From: Hippasteria phrygiana
Taxonomy: Eukaryota; Echinodermata; Asteroidea; Valvatida; Goniasteridae
Direction: 5' to 3'
DNA: 64,000 nucleotides
Assembly: GCA_037893225.1 (NCBI GenBank)
Contig: JAZGUH010000282.1
Span: 930,001-994,000 of the forward strand
The translations under genes and the position numbers were made by a program. This document shows, piece after piece, positions 12,524 through 26,420 of the stretch. How positions within the stretch are numbered: the first letter of the stretch is position 1; each line of letters starts with the position of its first letter. Under the pieces are notes generated by a model. It saw only the letters and a list, made by a program, of their open reading frames with translations, did not search any database and had not been told where the DNA came from.

Positions 12524-15302
12524 TTATGAATGAGTAAAGCAAGTCCATACCCCATGGAATTTGACAGGCATGGAGCAATAAATAAAAGGTAATCTGCACA
12601 CAGATGTTGGCCGGGAAGAAAATAAACATTGCGAGGTTTGAATTTTCTCCACAAGTTTTAACTCTAAGAAGCCGCCGATAATTGCAACATGTAGCGCCAG
12701 ATCTAAGCTATCCATACATGTCAAAATTACTGAATTTGGTTGATATTTCATGCAATTATGAATGAGTAAAGCAAGTCCATACCCCAGGGAATTTGACAGG
12801 CATGGAGCAATAAATAAGAGGTAATCTGCACACAGATGGTGGCCGGGAAGAAAATATACATTGCGAGGTTTGAATTTTCTCCACAAGTGTTAACTCTAAG
12901 AAGCCGCCGATAATTGCAACATGTAGCGCCAGATCTAAGCTATCCATACATGTCAAAATTACTGTATTTGGTTTATATTTCATGCAATTATGAATGAGTA
13001 AAGCAAGTCATACCCTTGAGAATTTGACATGCATGGAGCAATAAATAGAAGGTAATATGAACACAGATGTTGGCCGGAAAGAAAATAAACATTGCGAGGT
13101 TTGGATTTTCTCCACAAGTGTTAACTCTAAGAAGCCGCCGATAATTGCAACATGTAGCGCCAGATCTAAGCTATCCATACATGTCAAAATTACTGAATTT
13201 GGTTGATATTTCATGCAATTATGAATGAGTAAAGCAAGTCCATACCCCAGGGAATTTGACATGCATGGAGCAATAAATAGACGGTAACATGTACACAGAT
13301 GTTGGCCGGAAAGAAAATACACATTGCGAGGTTTGAATTTTCTCCACAAGTTTTAACTCTAGGAAGCCGCCGATGATTGCAACATGTAGCGCCAGATCTA
13401 AGCTATCCATACATGTCAAAATTACTGTATTTGGTTGATATTTCATGCAATTATGAATGAGTAAAGCAAGTCATAACCCAGGGAATTTGACAGGCATGGA
13501 GCAATAAATAGAAGGTAATATGCACACAGATGTTGGCCGGGAAGAAAATAAACATTGCGAGGTTTGAATTTTCTCCACAAGTGTTAACTCTAAGAAGTCG
13601 CCGATAATTGCAACATGTAGCGCCAGATCTAAGCTATCCATACATGTCAAAATTACTGAATTTGGTTGATATTTCATGCAATTATGAATGAGTAAAGCAA
13701 GTCCATACCCCAGGGAATTTGACATGCATGGAGCAATAAATAGACGGTAACATGTACACAGATGTTGGCCAGAAAGAAAATAAACATTGCGAGGTTTGAA
13801 TTTTCTCCACAAGTTTTAACTCTAGGAAGCCGCCGATGATTGCAACATGTAGCGCCAGATCTAAGCTATCCATACATGTCAAAATTACTGTTTTTGGGTG
13901 ATATTTCATGCAATTATGAATGAGTAAAGCAAGTCCATACCCCAGGGAATTTGACAGGCATGGAGCAATAAATAGACGGTAACATGTACACAGATGTTGG
14001 CCGGAAAGAAAATAAACATTGCGAGGTTTGAATTTTCTCCACAAGTTTTAACTCTAGGAAGCCGCCGATGATTGCAACATGTAGCGCCAGATCTAAGCTA
14101 TCCATACATGTCAACATTACTGTATTTGGTTTATATTTCATGCAATTATGAATGAGTAAAGCAAGTCATACCCCAGGGAATTTGACAGGCATGGAGCAAT
14201 AAATAGAAGGTAATATGCACACAGATGTTGGCCGGGAAGAAAATAAACATTGCGAGGTTTGAATTTTCTCCACAAGTTTTAACTCTAAGAAGCCGCCGAT
14301 AATTGCAACATGTAGCGCCAGATCTAAGCTATCCATACATGTCAAAATTACTGAATTTGGTTGATATTTCATGCAATTATGAATGAGTAAAGCAAGTCCA
14401 TACCCCAGGGAATTTGACAGGCATGGAGCAATAAATAAGAGGTAATCTGCACACAGATGGTGGCCGGGAAGAAAATATACATTGCGAGGTTTGAATTTTC
14501 TCCACAAGTGTTAACTCTAAGAAGCCGCCGATAATTGCAACATGTAGCGCCAGATCTAAGCTATCCATACATGTCAAAATTACTGAATTTGGTTGATATT
14601 TCATGCAATTATGAATGAGTAAAGCAAGTCATACCCCAGGGAATTTGACAGGCATGGAGCAATAAATAGAAGGTAATATGCACACAGATGTTGGCCGGAA
14701 AGAAAATAAACACTGCGAGGTTTGAATTTTCTCCACAAGTTTTAACTCTAGGAAGCCGCCGATGATTGCAACATGTAGCGCCAGATCTAAGCTATCCATA
14801 CATGTCAAAATTACTGTTTTTGGTTGATATTTCATGCAATTATGAATGAGTAAAGCAAGTCCATACCCCAGGGAATTTGACATGCATGGAGCAATAAATA
14901 GACGGTAACATGTACACAGATGTTGGCCGGAAAGAAAATAAACATTGCGAGGTTTGAATTTTCTCCACAAGTTTTAACTCTAGGAAGCCGCCGATGATTG
15001 CAACATGTAGCGCCAGATCTAAGCTATCCATACATGTCAACATTACTGTATTTGGTTTATATTTCATGCAATTATGAATGAGTAAAGCAAGTCATACCCC
15101 AGGGAATTTGACAGGCATGGAGCAATAAATAGAAGGTAATATGCACACAGATGTTGGCCGGGAAGAAAATAAACATTGCGAGGTTTGAATTTTCTCCACA
15201 AGTGTTAACTCTAAGAAGCCGCCGATAATTGCAACATGTAGCGCCAGATCTAAGCTATCCATACATGTCAAAATTACTGAATTTGGTTGATATTTCATGC
15301 AA
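12524..15302. repeat. Higher-order repeat M2: 12 monomers, 2779 bp
   Basis: The D-C-CCCTTGAG order repeats at 2317 bp from M1 and again at 2779 bp in M3. Relative to M1 this unit carries extra monomers, including a second type C at 14377 and a type E at 14609. The GATGTTGG variant of type D (near 12604) is shared with the copy at 15303, linking M2 and M3 more closely to each other than to M1, which has GATGGTGG. Confidence 0.9.
14609..14839. repeat. Example of monomer type E (AATAAACACTGC)
   Basis: Type E is B-like on the left (GTCATACCCC, AGAAGGTAATATGCAC) and A-like on the right (GGAAAG, AGTTTT, CTAGGAAGCC, GATGATTG), with a private AACACTGCGAGG. This mosaic suggests an origin by recombination or conversion between A and B monomers. 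Other copies start near 17157, 19241, 21327, 33372 and, in GATTGAG-marked 232-bp form, 34529, 37076, 37771, 39624 and 43328. A form with GTGATACC is frequent from 41 kb to 60 kb. Confidence 0.88.
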
Positions 15303-17850
15303 TTATGAATGAGTAAAGCAAGTCCATACCCCATGGAATTTGACAGGCATGGAGCAATAAATAAAAGGTAATCTGCACACAGATGTTGGCCGGGAAGAAA
15401 ATAAACATTGCGAGGTTTGAATTTTCTCCACAAGTTTTAACTCTAAGAAGCCGCCGATAATTGCAACATGTAGCGCCAGATCTAAGCTATCCATACATGT
15501 CAAAATTACTGAATTTGGTTGATATTTCATGCAATTATGAATGAGTAAAGCAAGTCCATACCCCAGGGAATTTGACAGGCATGGAGCAATAAATAAGAGG
15601 TAATCTGCACACAGATGGTGGCCGGGAAGAAAATATACATTGCGAGGTTTGAATTTTCTCCACAAGTGTTAACTCTAAGAAGCCGCCGATAATTGCAACA
15701 TGTAGCGCCAGATCTAAGCTATCCATACATGTCAAAATTACTGTATTTGGTTTATATTTCATGCAATTATGAATGAGTAAAGCAAGTCATACCCTTGAGA
15801 ATTTGACATGCATGGAGCAATAAATAGAAGGTAATATGAACACAGATGTTGGCCGGAAAGAAAATAAACATTGCGAGGTTTGGATTTTCTCCACAAGTGT
15901 TAACTCTAAGAAGCCGCCGATAATTGCAACATGTAGCGCCAGATCTAAGCTATCCATACATGTCAAAATTACTGAATTTGGTTGATATTTCATGCAATTA
16001 TGAATGAGTAAAGCAAGTCCATACCCCAGGGAATTTGACATGCATGGAGCAATAAATAGACGGTAACATGTACACAGATGTTGGCCGGAAAGAAAATACA
16101 CATTGCGAGGTTTGAATTTTCTCCACAAGTTTTAACTCTAGGAAGCCGCCGATGATTGCAACATGTAGCGCCAGATCTAAGCTATCCATACATGTCAAAA
16201 TTACTGTATTTGGTTGATATTTCATGCAATTATGAATGAGTAAAGCAAGTCATAACCCAGGGAATTTGACAGGCATGGAGCAATAAATAGAAGGTAATAT
16301 GCACACAGATGTTGGCCGGGAAGAAAATAAACATTGCGAGGTTTGAATTTTCTCCACAAGTGTTAACTCTAAGAAGTCGCCGATAATTGCAACATGTAGC
16401 GCCAGATCTAAGCTATCCATACATGTCAAAATTACTGAATTTGGTTGATATTTCATGCAATTATGAATGAGTAAAGCAAGTCCATACCCCAGGGAATTTG
16501 ACATGCATGGAGCAATAAATAGACGGTAACATGTACACAGATGTTGGCCAGAAAGAAAATAAACATTGCGAGGTTTGAATTTTCTCCACAAGTTTTAACT
16601 CTAGGAAGCCGCCGATGATTGCAACATGTAGCGCCAGATCTAAGCTATCCATACATGTCAAAATTACTGTTTTTGGGTGATATTTCATGCAATTATGAAT
16701 GAGTAAAGCAAGTCCATACCCCAGGGAATTTGACAGGCATGGAGCAATAAATAGACGGTAACATGTACACAGATGTTGGCCGGAAAGAAAATAAACATTG
16801 CGAGGTTTGAATTTTCTCCACAAGTTTTAACTCTAGGAAGCCGCCGATGATTGCAACATGTAGCGCCAGATCTAAGCTATCCATACATGTCAACATTACT
16901 GTATTTGGTTTATATTTCATGCAATTATGAATGAGTAAAGCAAGTCCATACCCCAGGGAATTTGACAGGCATGGAGCAATAAATAAGAGGTAATCTGCAC
17001 ACAGATGGTGGCCGGGAAGAAAATATACATTGCGAGGTTTGAATTTTCTCCACAAGTGTTAACTCTAAGAAGCCGCCGATAATTGCAACATGTAGCGCCA
17101 GATCTAAGCTATCCATACATGTCAAAATTACTGAATTTGGTTGATATTTCATGCAATTATGAATGAGTAAAGCAAGTCATACCCCAGGGAATTTGACAGG
17201 CATGGAGCAATAAATAGAAGGTAATATGCACACAGATGTTGGCCGGAAAGAAAATAAACACTGCGAGGTTTGAATTTTCTCCACAAGTTTTAACTCTAGG
17301 AAGCCGCCGATGATTGCAACATGTAGCGCCAGATCTAAGCTATCCATACATGTCAAAATTACTGTTTTTGGTTGATATTTCATGCAATTATGAATGAGTA
17401 AAGCAAGTCCATACCCCAGGGAATTTGACATGCATGGAGCAATAAATAGACGGTAACATGTACACAGATGTTGGCCGGTAAGAAAATAAACATTGCGAGG
17501 TTTGAATTTTCTCCACAAGTTTTAACTCTAGGAAGCCGCCGATGATTGCAACATGTAGCGCCAGATCTAAGCTATCCATACATGTCAACATTACTGTATT
17601 TGGTTTATATTTCATGCAATTATGAATGAGTAAAGCAAGTCATACCCCAGGGAATTTGACAGGCATGGAGCAATAAATAGAAGGTAATATGCACACAGAT
17701 GTTGGCCGGGAAGAAAATAAACATTGCGAGGTTTGAATTTTCTCCACAAGTGTTAACTCTAAGAAGCCGCCGATAATTGCAACATGTAGCGCCAGATCTA
17801 AGCTATCCATACATGTCAAAATTACTGAATTTGGTTGATATTTCATGCAA
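15303..17850. repeat. Higher-order repeat M3: 11 monomers, 2548 bp
   Basis: The D-C-CCCTTGAG order repeats. The first part matches M2 at a spacing of 2779 bp (13682 to 16461, for example). From 16925 it matches M2 at 2548 bp (14377 to 16925, 14840 to 17388, 15092 to 17640), so one monomer has been lost in between. GGCCGGTAAG near 17473 is a private change. Confidence 0.9.
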
Positions 17851-19471
17851 TTATGAATGAGTAAAGCAAGTCCATACCCCATGGAATTTGACAGGCATGG
17901 AGCAATAAATAAAAGGTAATCTGCACACAGATGGTGGCCGGGAAGAAAATAAACATTGCGAGGTTTGAATTTTCTCCACAAGTTTTAACTCTAAGAAGCC
18001 GCCGATAATTGCAACATGTAGCGCCAGATCTAAGCTATCCATACATGTCAAAATTACTGTATTTGGTTTATATTTCATGCAATTATGAATGAGTAAAGCA
18101 AGTCATACCCTTGAGAATTTGACATGCATGGAGCAATAAATAGAAGGTAATATGAACACAGATGTTGGCCGGAAAGAAAATAAACATTGCGAGGTTTGGA
18201 TTTTCTCCACAAGTGTTAACTCTAAGAAGCCGCCGATAATTGCAACATGTAGCGCCAGATCTAAGCTATCCATACATGTCAAAATTACTGAATTTGGTTG
18301 ATATTTCATGCAATTATGAATGAGTAAAGCAAGTCCATACCCCAGGGAATTTGACATGCATGGAGCAATAAATAGACGGTAACATGTACACAGATGTTGG
18401 CCGGAAAGAAAATACACATTGCGAGGTTTGAATTTTCTCCACAAGTTTTAACTCTAGGAAGCCGCCGATGATTGCAACATGTAGCGCCAGATCTAAGCTA
18501 TCCATACATGTCAAAATTACTGTATTTGGTTGATATTTCATGCAATTATGAATGAGTAAAGCAAGTCATAACCCAGGGAATTTGACAGGCATGGAGCAAT
18601 AAATAGAAGGTAATATGCACACAGATGTTGGCCGGGAAGAAAATAAACATTGCGAGGTTTGAATTTTCTCCACAAGTTTTAACTCTAGGAAGCCGCCGAT
18701 GATTGCAACATGTAGCGCCAGATCTAAGCTATCCATACATGTCAAAATTACTGTTTTTGGGTGATATTTCATGCAATTATGAATGAGTAAAGCAAGTCCA
18801 TACCCCAGGGAATTTGACAGGCATGGAGCAATAAATAGACGGTAACATGTACACAGATGTTGGCCGGAAAGAAAATAAACATTGCGAGGTTTGAATTTTC
18901 TCCACAAGTTTTAACTCTAGGAAGCCGCCGATGATTGCAACATGTAGCGCCAGATCTAAGCTATCCATACATGTCAACATTACTGTATTTGGTTGATATT
19001 TCATGCAATTATGAATGAGTAAAGCAAGTCCATACCCCAGGGAATTTGACAGGCATGGAGCAATAAATAAGAGGTAATCTGCACACAGATGGTGGCCGGG
19101 AAGAAAATAAACATTGCGAGGTTTGAATTTTCTCCACAAGTGTTAACTCTAAGAAGCCGCCGATAATTGCAACATGTAGCGCCAGATCTAAGCTATCCAT
19201 ACATGTCAAAATTACTGAATTTGGTTGATATTTCATGCAATTATGAATGAGTAAAGCAAGTCATACCCCAGGGAATTTGACAGGCATGGAGCAATAAATA
19301 GAAGGTAATATGCACACAGATGTTGGCCGGAAAGAAAATAAACACTGCGAGGTTTGAATTTTCTCCACAAGTTTTAACTCTAGGAAGCCGCCGATGATTG
19401 CAACATGTAGCGCCAGATCTAAGCTATCCATACATGTCAAAATTACTGTATTTGGTTTATATTTCATGCAA

Positions 19472-19702
19472 TTATGAATGAGTAAAGCAAGTCATACCCT
19501 AGCGAATTTGACAGGCATGGAGCAATAAATAGAAGGTAATATGCACACAGATGTTGGCCGGAAAGAAAATAAACATTGCGAGGTTTGAATTTTCTCCACA
19601 AGTGTTAACTCTAAGAAGCCGCCGATAATTGCAACATGTAGCGCCAGATCTAAGCTATCCATACATGTCAACATTACTGAATTTGGTTGATATTTCATGC
19701 AA
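19472..19702. repeat. Example of monomer type G (CCCTAGCG)
   Basis: Type G has GTCATACCCTAGCGAATTTGACAGG, AGAAGGTAATATGCAC, GGAAAG, AGTGTT and AAGAAGCC...GATAATTG. This is the first copy in the window; others are at 21790, 22484, 24106, 24800, 27811, 31750, 33603, 34761, 38003, 39856, 42865, 43560 and many after 47 kb. The left part of the window instead has CCCTAGAG or CCCTTGAG at the same site, so the change to CCCTAGCG separates left-hand from right-hand families. Confidence 0.88.
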
Positions 19703-20862
19703 TTATGAATGAGTAAAGCAAGTCCATACCCCAAGGAATTTGACATGCATGGAGCAATAAATAGACGGTAACATGTACACAGATGTTGGCCGGAAAGAAA
19801 ATAAACATTGCGAGGTTTGAATTTTCTCCACAAGTTTTAACTCTAAGAAGCCGCCGATAATTGCAACATGTAGCGCCAGATCTAAGCTATCCATACATGT
19901 CAAAATTACTGAATTTGGTTGATATTTCATGCAATTATGAATGAGTAAAGCAAGTCCATACCCCAGGGAATTTGACATGCATGGAGCAATAAATAGACGG
20001 TAACATGTACACAGATGTTGGCCGGAAAGAAAATAAACATTGCGAGGTTTGAATTTTCTCCACAAGTTTTAACTCTAGGAAGCCGCCGATGATTGCAACA
20101 TGTAGCGCCAGATCTAAGCTATCCATACATGTCAAAATTACTGTTTTGGGGTGATATTTCATTTCAATTATGAATGAGTAAAGCAAGTCATACCCCAGGG
20201 AATTTGACAGGCATGGAGCAATAAATAGAAGGTAATATGAACACAGATGTTGGCCGGGAAGAAAATAAACATTGCGAGGTTTGAATTTTCTCCACAAGTG
20301 TTAACTCTAAGAAGCCGCCGATAATTGCAACATGTAGCGCCAGATCTAAGCTATCCATACATGTCAAAATTACTGAATTTGGTTGATATTTCATGCAATT
20401 ATGAATGAGTAAAGCAAGTCCATACCCCAGGGAATTTGACATGCATGGAGCAATAAATAGACGGTAACATGTACACAGATGTTGGCCGGAAAGAAAATAA
20501 ACATTGCGAGGTTTGAATTTTCTCCACAAGTGTTAACTCTAAGAAGCCGCCGATAATTGCAACATGTAGCGCCAGATCTAAGCTATCCATACATGTCAAA
20601 ATTACTGAATTTGGTTGATATTTCATGCAATTATGAATGAGTAAAGCAAGTCCATACCCCAGGGAATTTGACATGCATGGAGCAATAAATAGACGGTAAC
20701 ATGTACACAGATGTTGGCCGGAAAGAAAATAAACATTGCGAGGTTTGAATTTTCTCCACAAGTTTTAACTCTAGGAAGCCGCCGATGATTACAACATGTA
20801 GCGCCAGATCTAAGCTATCCATACATGTCAAAATTACTGTATTTGGTTGATATTTCATGCAA

Positions 20863-21094
20863 TTATGAATGAGTAGAGCAAGTCCATACCCCAGGAAATT
20901 TGACAGGCATGGAGCAATAAATAGAAGGTAATATGCACACAGATGTTGACCGGAAAGAAAATAAACATTGCGAGGTTTGAATTTTCTCCACAAGTTTTAA
21001 CTCTAAGAAGCCGCCGATAATTGCAACATGTAGCGCCAGATCTAAGCTATCCATACATGTCAAAATTACTGAATTTGGTTGATATTTCATGCAA
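20863..21094. repeat. Example of monomer type F (GTAGAGC, GTTGACC)
   Basis: Type F has GTAGAGCAAGTCC in place of GTAAAGC, CCCCAGGAAATTT and GATGTTGACCGGAAAG. Copies start at 20863, 29895, 31286, 32908, 41014, 44718, 49580 and 53746. The preceding monomer nearly always ends with GATGATTACAAC, so the pair is inherited as a block. In copies from 41 kb onward AATATGCAC has become AATCTGCAC. Confidence 0.9.
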
Positions 21095-21789
21095 TTATGA
21101 ATGAGTAAAGCAAGTCCATACCCCAGGGAATTTGACAGGCATGGAGCAATAAATAAGAGGTAATCTGCACACAGATGGTGGCCGGGAAGAAAATATACAT
21201 TGCGAGGTTTGAATTTTCTCCACAAGTGTTAACTCTAAGAAGCCGCCGATAATTGCAACATGTAGCGCCAGATCTAAGCTATCCATACATGTCAAAATTA
21301 CTGAATTTGGTTGATATTTCATGCAATTATGAATGAGTAAAGCAAGTCATACCCCAGGGAATTTGACAGGCATGGAGCAATAAATAGAAGGTAATATGCA
21401 CACAGATGTTGGCCGGAAAGAAAATAAACACTGCGAGGTTTGAATTTTCTCCACAAGTTTTAACTCTAGGAAGCCGCCGATGATTGCAACATGTAGCGCC
21501 AGATCTAAGCTATCCATACATGTCAAAATTACTGAATTTGGTTGATATTTCATGCAATTATGAATGAGTAAAGCAAGTCCATACCCCAGGAAATTTGACA
21601 GGCATGGAGCAATAAATAGAAGGTAATATGCACACAGATGTTGACGGGAAAGAAAATAAACATTGCGAGGTTTGAATTTTCTCCACAAGTTTTAACTCTA
21701 AGAAGCCGCCGATAATTGCAACATGTAGCGCCAGATCTAAGCTATCCATACATGTCAAAATTACTGAATTTGGTTGATATTTCATGCAA

Positions 21790-24105
21790 TTATGAATGAG
21801 TAAAGCAAGTCATACCCTAGCGAATTTGACAGGCATGGAGCAATAAATAGAAGGTAATATGCACACAGATGTTGGCCGGAAAGAAAATAAACATTGCGAG
21901 GTTTGAATTTTCTCCACAAGTGTTAACTCTAAGAAGCCGCCGATAATTGCAACATGTAGCGCCAGATCTAAGCTATCCATACATGTCAAAATTACTGAAT
22001 TTGGTTGATATTTCATGCAATTATGAATGAGTAAAGCAAGTCCATACCCCAGGGAATTTGACATGCATGGAGCAATAAATAGACGGTAACATGTACACAG
22101 ATGTTGGCCGGAAAGAAAATAAACATTGCGAGGTTTGAATTTTCTCCACAAGTTTTAACTCTAGGAAGCCGCCGATGATTGCAACATGTAGCGCCAGATC
22201 TAAGCTATCCATACATGTCAAAATTACTGTATTTGGTTGATATTTCATGCAATTATGAATGAGTAAAGCAAGTCATACCCCAGGGAATTTGACATGCATG
22301 GAGCAATAAATAGACGGTAACATGTACACAGATGTTGGCCGGAAAGAAAATAAACATTGCGAGGTTTGAATTTTCTCCACAAGTTTTAACTCTAGGAAGC
22401 CGCCGATGATTGCAACATGTAGCGCCAGATCTAAGCTATCCATACATGTCAAAATTACTGAATTTGGTTGATATTTCATGCAATTATGAATGAGTAAAGC
22501 AAGTCATACCCTAGCGAATTTGACAGGCATGGAGCAATAAATAGAAGGTAATATGCACACAGATGTTGGCCGGAAAGAAAATAAACATTGCGAGGTTTGA
22601 ATTTTCTCCACAAGTGTTAACTCTAAGAAGCCGCCGATAATTGCAACATGTAGCGCCAGATCTAAGCTATCCATACATGTCAAAATTACTGAATTTGGTT
22701 GATATTTCATGCAATTATGAATGAGTAAAGCAAGTCCATACCCCAGGGAATTTGACATGCATGGAGCAATAAATAGACGGTAACATGTACACAGATGGTG
22801 GCCGGAAAGAAAATAAACATTGCGAGGTTTGAATTTTCTCCACAAGTTTTAACTCTAGGAAGCCGCCGATGATTGCAACATGTAGCGCCAGATCTAAGCT
22901 ATCCATACATGTCAAAATTACTGTATTTGGTTGATATTTCATGCAATTATGAATGAGTAAAGCAAGTCATACCCCAGGGAATTTGACATGCATGGAGCAA
23001 TAAATAGACGGTAACATGTACACAGATGTTGGCCGGAAAGAAAATAAACATTGCGAGGTTTGAATTTTCTCCACAAGTTTTAACTCTAGGAAGCCGCCGA
23101 TGATTGCAACATGTAGCGCCAGATCTAAGCTATCCATACATGTCAACATTACTGTATTTGGTTTATATTTCATGCAATTATCAATGAGTAAAGCAAGTCA
23201 TACCCCAGGGAATTTGACAGGCATGGAGCAATAAATAGAAGGTAATATGCACACAGATGTTGGCCGGGAAGAAAATAAACATTGCGAGGTTTGAATTTTC
23301 TCCACAAGTGTTAACTCTAAGAAGCCGCCGATAATTGTAACATGTAGCGCCAGATCTAAGCTATCCATACATGTCAAAATTACTGAATTTGGTTGGTATT
23401 TCATGCAATTATGAATGAGTAAAGCAAGTCCATACCCCAGGGAATTTGACATGCATGGAGCAATAAATAGACGGTAACATGTACACAGATGTTGGCCGGA
23501 AAGAAAAATAAACATTGCGAGGTTTGAATTTTCTCCACAAGTTTTAACTCTAGGAAGCCGCCGATAATTGCAACATGTAGCGCCAGATCTAAGCTATCCA
23601 TACATGTCAAAATTACTGAATTTGGTTGATATTTCATGCAATTATGAATGAGTAAAGCAAGTCCATACCCCATGGAATTTGACAGGCATGGAGCAATAAA
23701 TAAAAGGTAATCTGCACACAGATGGTGGCCGGAAAGAAAATAAACACTGCGAGGTTTGAATTTTCTCCACAAGTTTTAACTCTAGGAAGCCGCCGATGAT
23801 TGCAACATGTAGCGCCAGATCTAAGCTATCCATACATGTCAAAATTACTGAATTTGGTTGATATTTCATGCAATTATGAATGAGTAAAGCAAGTCCATAC
23901 CCCAGGAAATTTGACAGGCATGGAGCAATAAATAGAAGGTAATATGCACACAGATGTTGACCGGAAAGAAAATAAACATTGCGAGGTTTGAATTTTCTCC
24001 ACAAGTTTTAACTCTAAGAAGCCGCCGATAATTGCAACATGTAGCGCCAGATCTAAGCTATCCATACATGTCAAAATTACTGAATTTGGTTGATATTTCA
24101 TGCAA
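21790..24105. repeat. Higher-order repeat N1: 10 monomers, 2316 bp
   Basis: Monomers 95-104 match the next ten at spacing 2316 bp: 21790 to 24106, 22021 to 24337, 22484 to 24800, 22715 to 25031, 22947 to 25263. Shared marks are CCCTAGCG, GATGGTGGCCGGAAAG, TATCAATGAG near 23178 and 25495, and TTGGTTGGTATTTC near 23392 and 25708. An extra A near 23510 (GAAAAATAAAC) is private to this copy and shortens the later spacing to 2315 bp. Confidence 0.92.
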
Positions 24106-26420
24106 TTATGAATGAGTAAAGCAAGTCATACCCTAGCGAATTTGACAGGCATGGAGCAATAAATAGAAGGTAATATGCACACAGATGTTGGCCGGAAAGA
24201 AAATAAACATTGCGAGGTTTGAATTTTCTCCACAAGTGTTAACTCTAAGAAGCCGCCGATAATTGCAACATGTAGCGCCAGATCTAAGCTATCCATACAT
24301 GTCAAAATTACTGAATTTGGTTGATATTTCATGCAATTATGAATGAGTAAAGCAAGTCCATACCCCAGGGAATTTGACATGCATGGAGCAATAAATAGAA
24401 GGTAACATGTACACAGATGTTGGCCGGAAAGAAAATAAACATTGCGAGGTTTGAATTTTCTCCACAAGTTTTAACTCTAGGAAGCCGCCGATGATTGCAA
24501 CATGTAGCGCCAGATCTAAGCTATCCATACATGTCAAAATTACTGTATTTGGTTGATATTTCATGCAATTATGAATGAGTAAAGCAAGTCATACCCCAGG
24601 GAATTTGACATGCATGGAGCAATAAATAGACGGTAACATGTACACAGATGTTGGCCGGAAAGAAAATAAACATTGCGAGGTTTGAATTTTCTCCACAAGT
24701 TTTAACTCTAGGAAGCCGCCGATGATTGCAACATGTAGCGCCAGATCTAAGCTATCCATACATGTCAAAATTACTGAATTTGGTTGATATTTCATGCAAT
24801 TATGAATGAGTAAAGCAAGTCATACCCTAGCGAATTTGACAGGCATGGAGCAATAAATAGAAGGTAATATGCACACAGATGTTGGCCGGAAAGAAAATAA
24901 ACATTGCGAGGTTTGAATTTTCTCCACAAGTGTTAACTCTAAGAAGCCGCCGATAATTGCAACATGTAGCGCCAGATCTAAGCTATCCATACATGTCAAA
25001 ATTACTGAATTTGGTTGATATTTCATGCAATTATGAATGAGTAAAGCAAGTCCATACCCCAGGGAATTTGACATGCATGGAGCAATAAATAGACGGTAAC
25101 ATGTACACAGATGGTGGCCGGAAAGAAAATAAACATTGCGAGGTTTGAATTTTCTCCACAAGTTTTAACTCTAGGAAGCCGCCGATGATTGCAACATGTA
25201 GCGCCAGATCTAAGCTATCCATACATGTCAAAATTACTGTATTTGGTTGATATTTCATGCAATTATGAATGAGTAAAGCAAGTCATACCCCAGGGAATTT
25301 GACATGCATGGAGCAATAAATAGACGGTAACATGTACACAGATGTTGGCCGGAAAGAAAATAAACATTGCGAGGTTTGAATTTTCTCCACAAGTGTTAAC
25401 TCTAGGAAGCCGCCGATGATTGCAACATGTAGCGCCAGATCTAAGCTATCCATACATGTCAACATTACTGTATTTGGTTTATATTTCATGCAATTATCAA
25501 TGAGTAAAGCAAGTCATACCCCAGGGAATTTTACAGGCATGGAGCAATAAATAGAAGGTAATATGCACACAGATGTTGGCCGGGAAGAAAATAAACATTG
25601 CGAGGTTTGAATTTTCTCCACAAGTGTTAACTCTAAGAAGCCGCCGATAATTGCAACATGTAGCGCCAGATCTAAGCTATCCATACATGTCAAAATTACT
25701 GAATTTGGTTGGTATTTCATGCAATTATGAATGAGTAAAGCAAGTCCATACCCCAGGGAATTTGACATGCATGGAGCAATAAATAGACGGTAACATGTAC
25801 ACAGATGTTGGCCGGAAAGAAAATAAACATTGCGAGGTTTGAATTTTCTCCACAAGTTTTAACTCTAGGAAGCCGCCGATAATTGCAACATGTAGCGCCA
25901 GATCTAAGCTATCCATACATGTCAAAATTACTGAATTTGGTTGATATTTCATGCAATTATGAATGAGTAAAGCAAGTCCATACCCCATGGAATTTGACAG
26001 GCATGGAGCAATAAATAAAAGGTAATCTGCACACAGATGGTGGCCGGAAAGAAAATAAACACTGCGAGGTTTGAATTTTCTCCACAAGTTTTAACTCTAG
26101 GAAGCCGCCGATGATTGCAACATGTAGCGCCAGATCTAAGCTATCCATACATGTCAAAATTACTGAATTTGGTTGATATTTCATGCAATTATGAATGAGT
26201 AAAGCAAGTCCATACCCCAGGAAATTTGACAGGCATGGAGCAATAAATAGAAGGTAATATGCACACAGATGTTGACCGGAAAGAAAATAAACATTGCGAG
26301 GTTTGAATTTTCTCCACAAGTTTTAACTCTAAGAAGCCGCCGATAATTGCAACATGTAGCGCCAGATCTAAGCTATCCATACATGTCAAAATTACTGAAT
26401 TTGGTTGATATTTCATGCAA
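24106..26420. repeat. Higher-order repeat N2: 10 monomers, 2315 bp
   Basis: This is the second copy of the N plan. Its last six monomers (25031-26420) are repeated at once, at spacing 1390 bp, in the next unit. Private differences from N1 include AGTGTT instead of AGTTTT in the monomer at 25263 and GAATTTTACAGG near 25526. Confidence 0.92.

Larger units (their letters stand above)
17851..21789. repeat. Transitional zone, 17 monomers, no simple unit
   Basis: The zone begins like an M unit (type D at 17851, CCCTTGAG at 18103) but lacks the following type C. The block 16693-17387 is partly repeated at 18777-19471 (spacing 2084 bp). The last CATTTCAATT mark of the left side is at 20161, and the right-hand types G and F first appear at 19472 and 20863. 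Several monomers are A/B mosaics, for example 20399, which has A marks on the left and AGTGTT/GATAATTG on the right. Confidence 0.85.
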
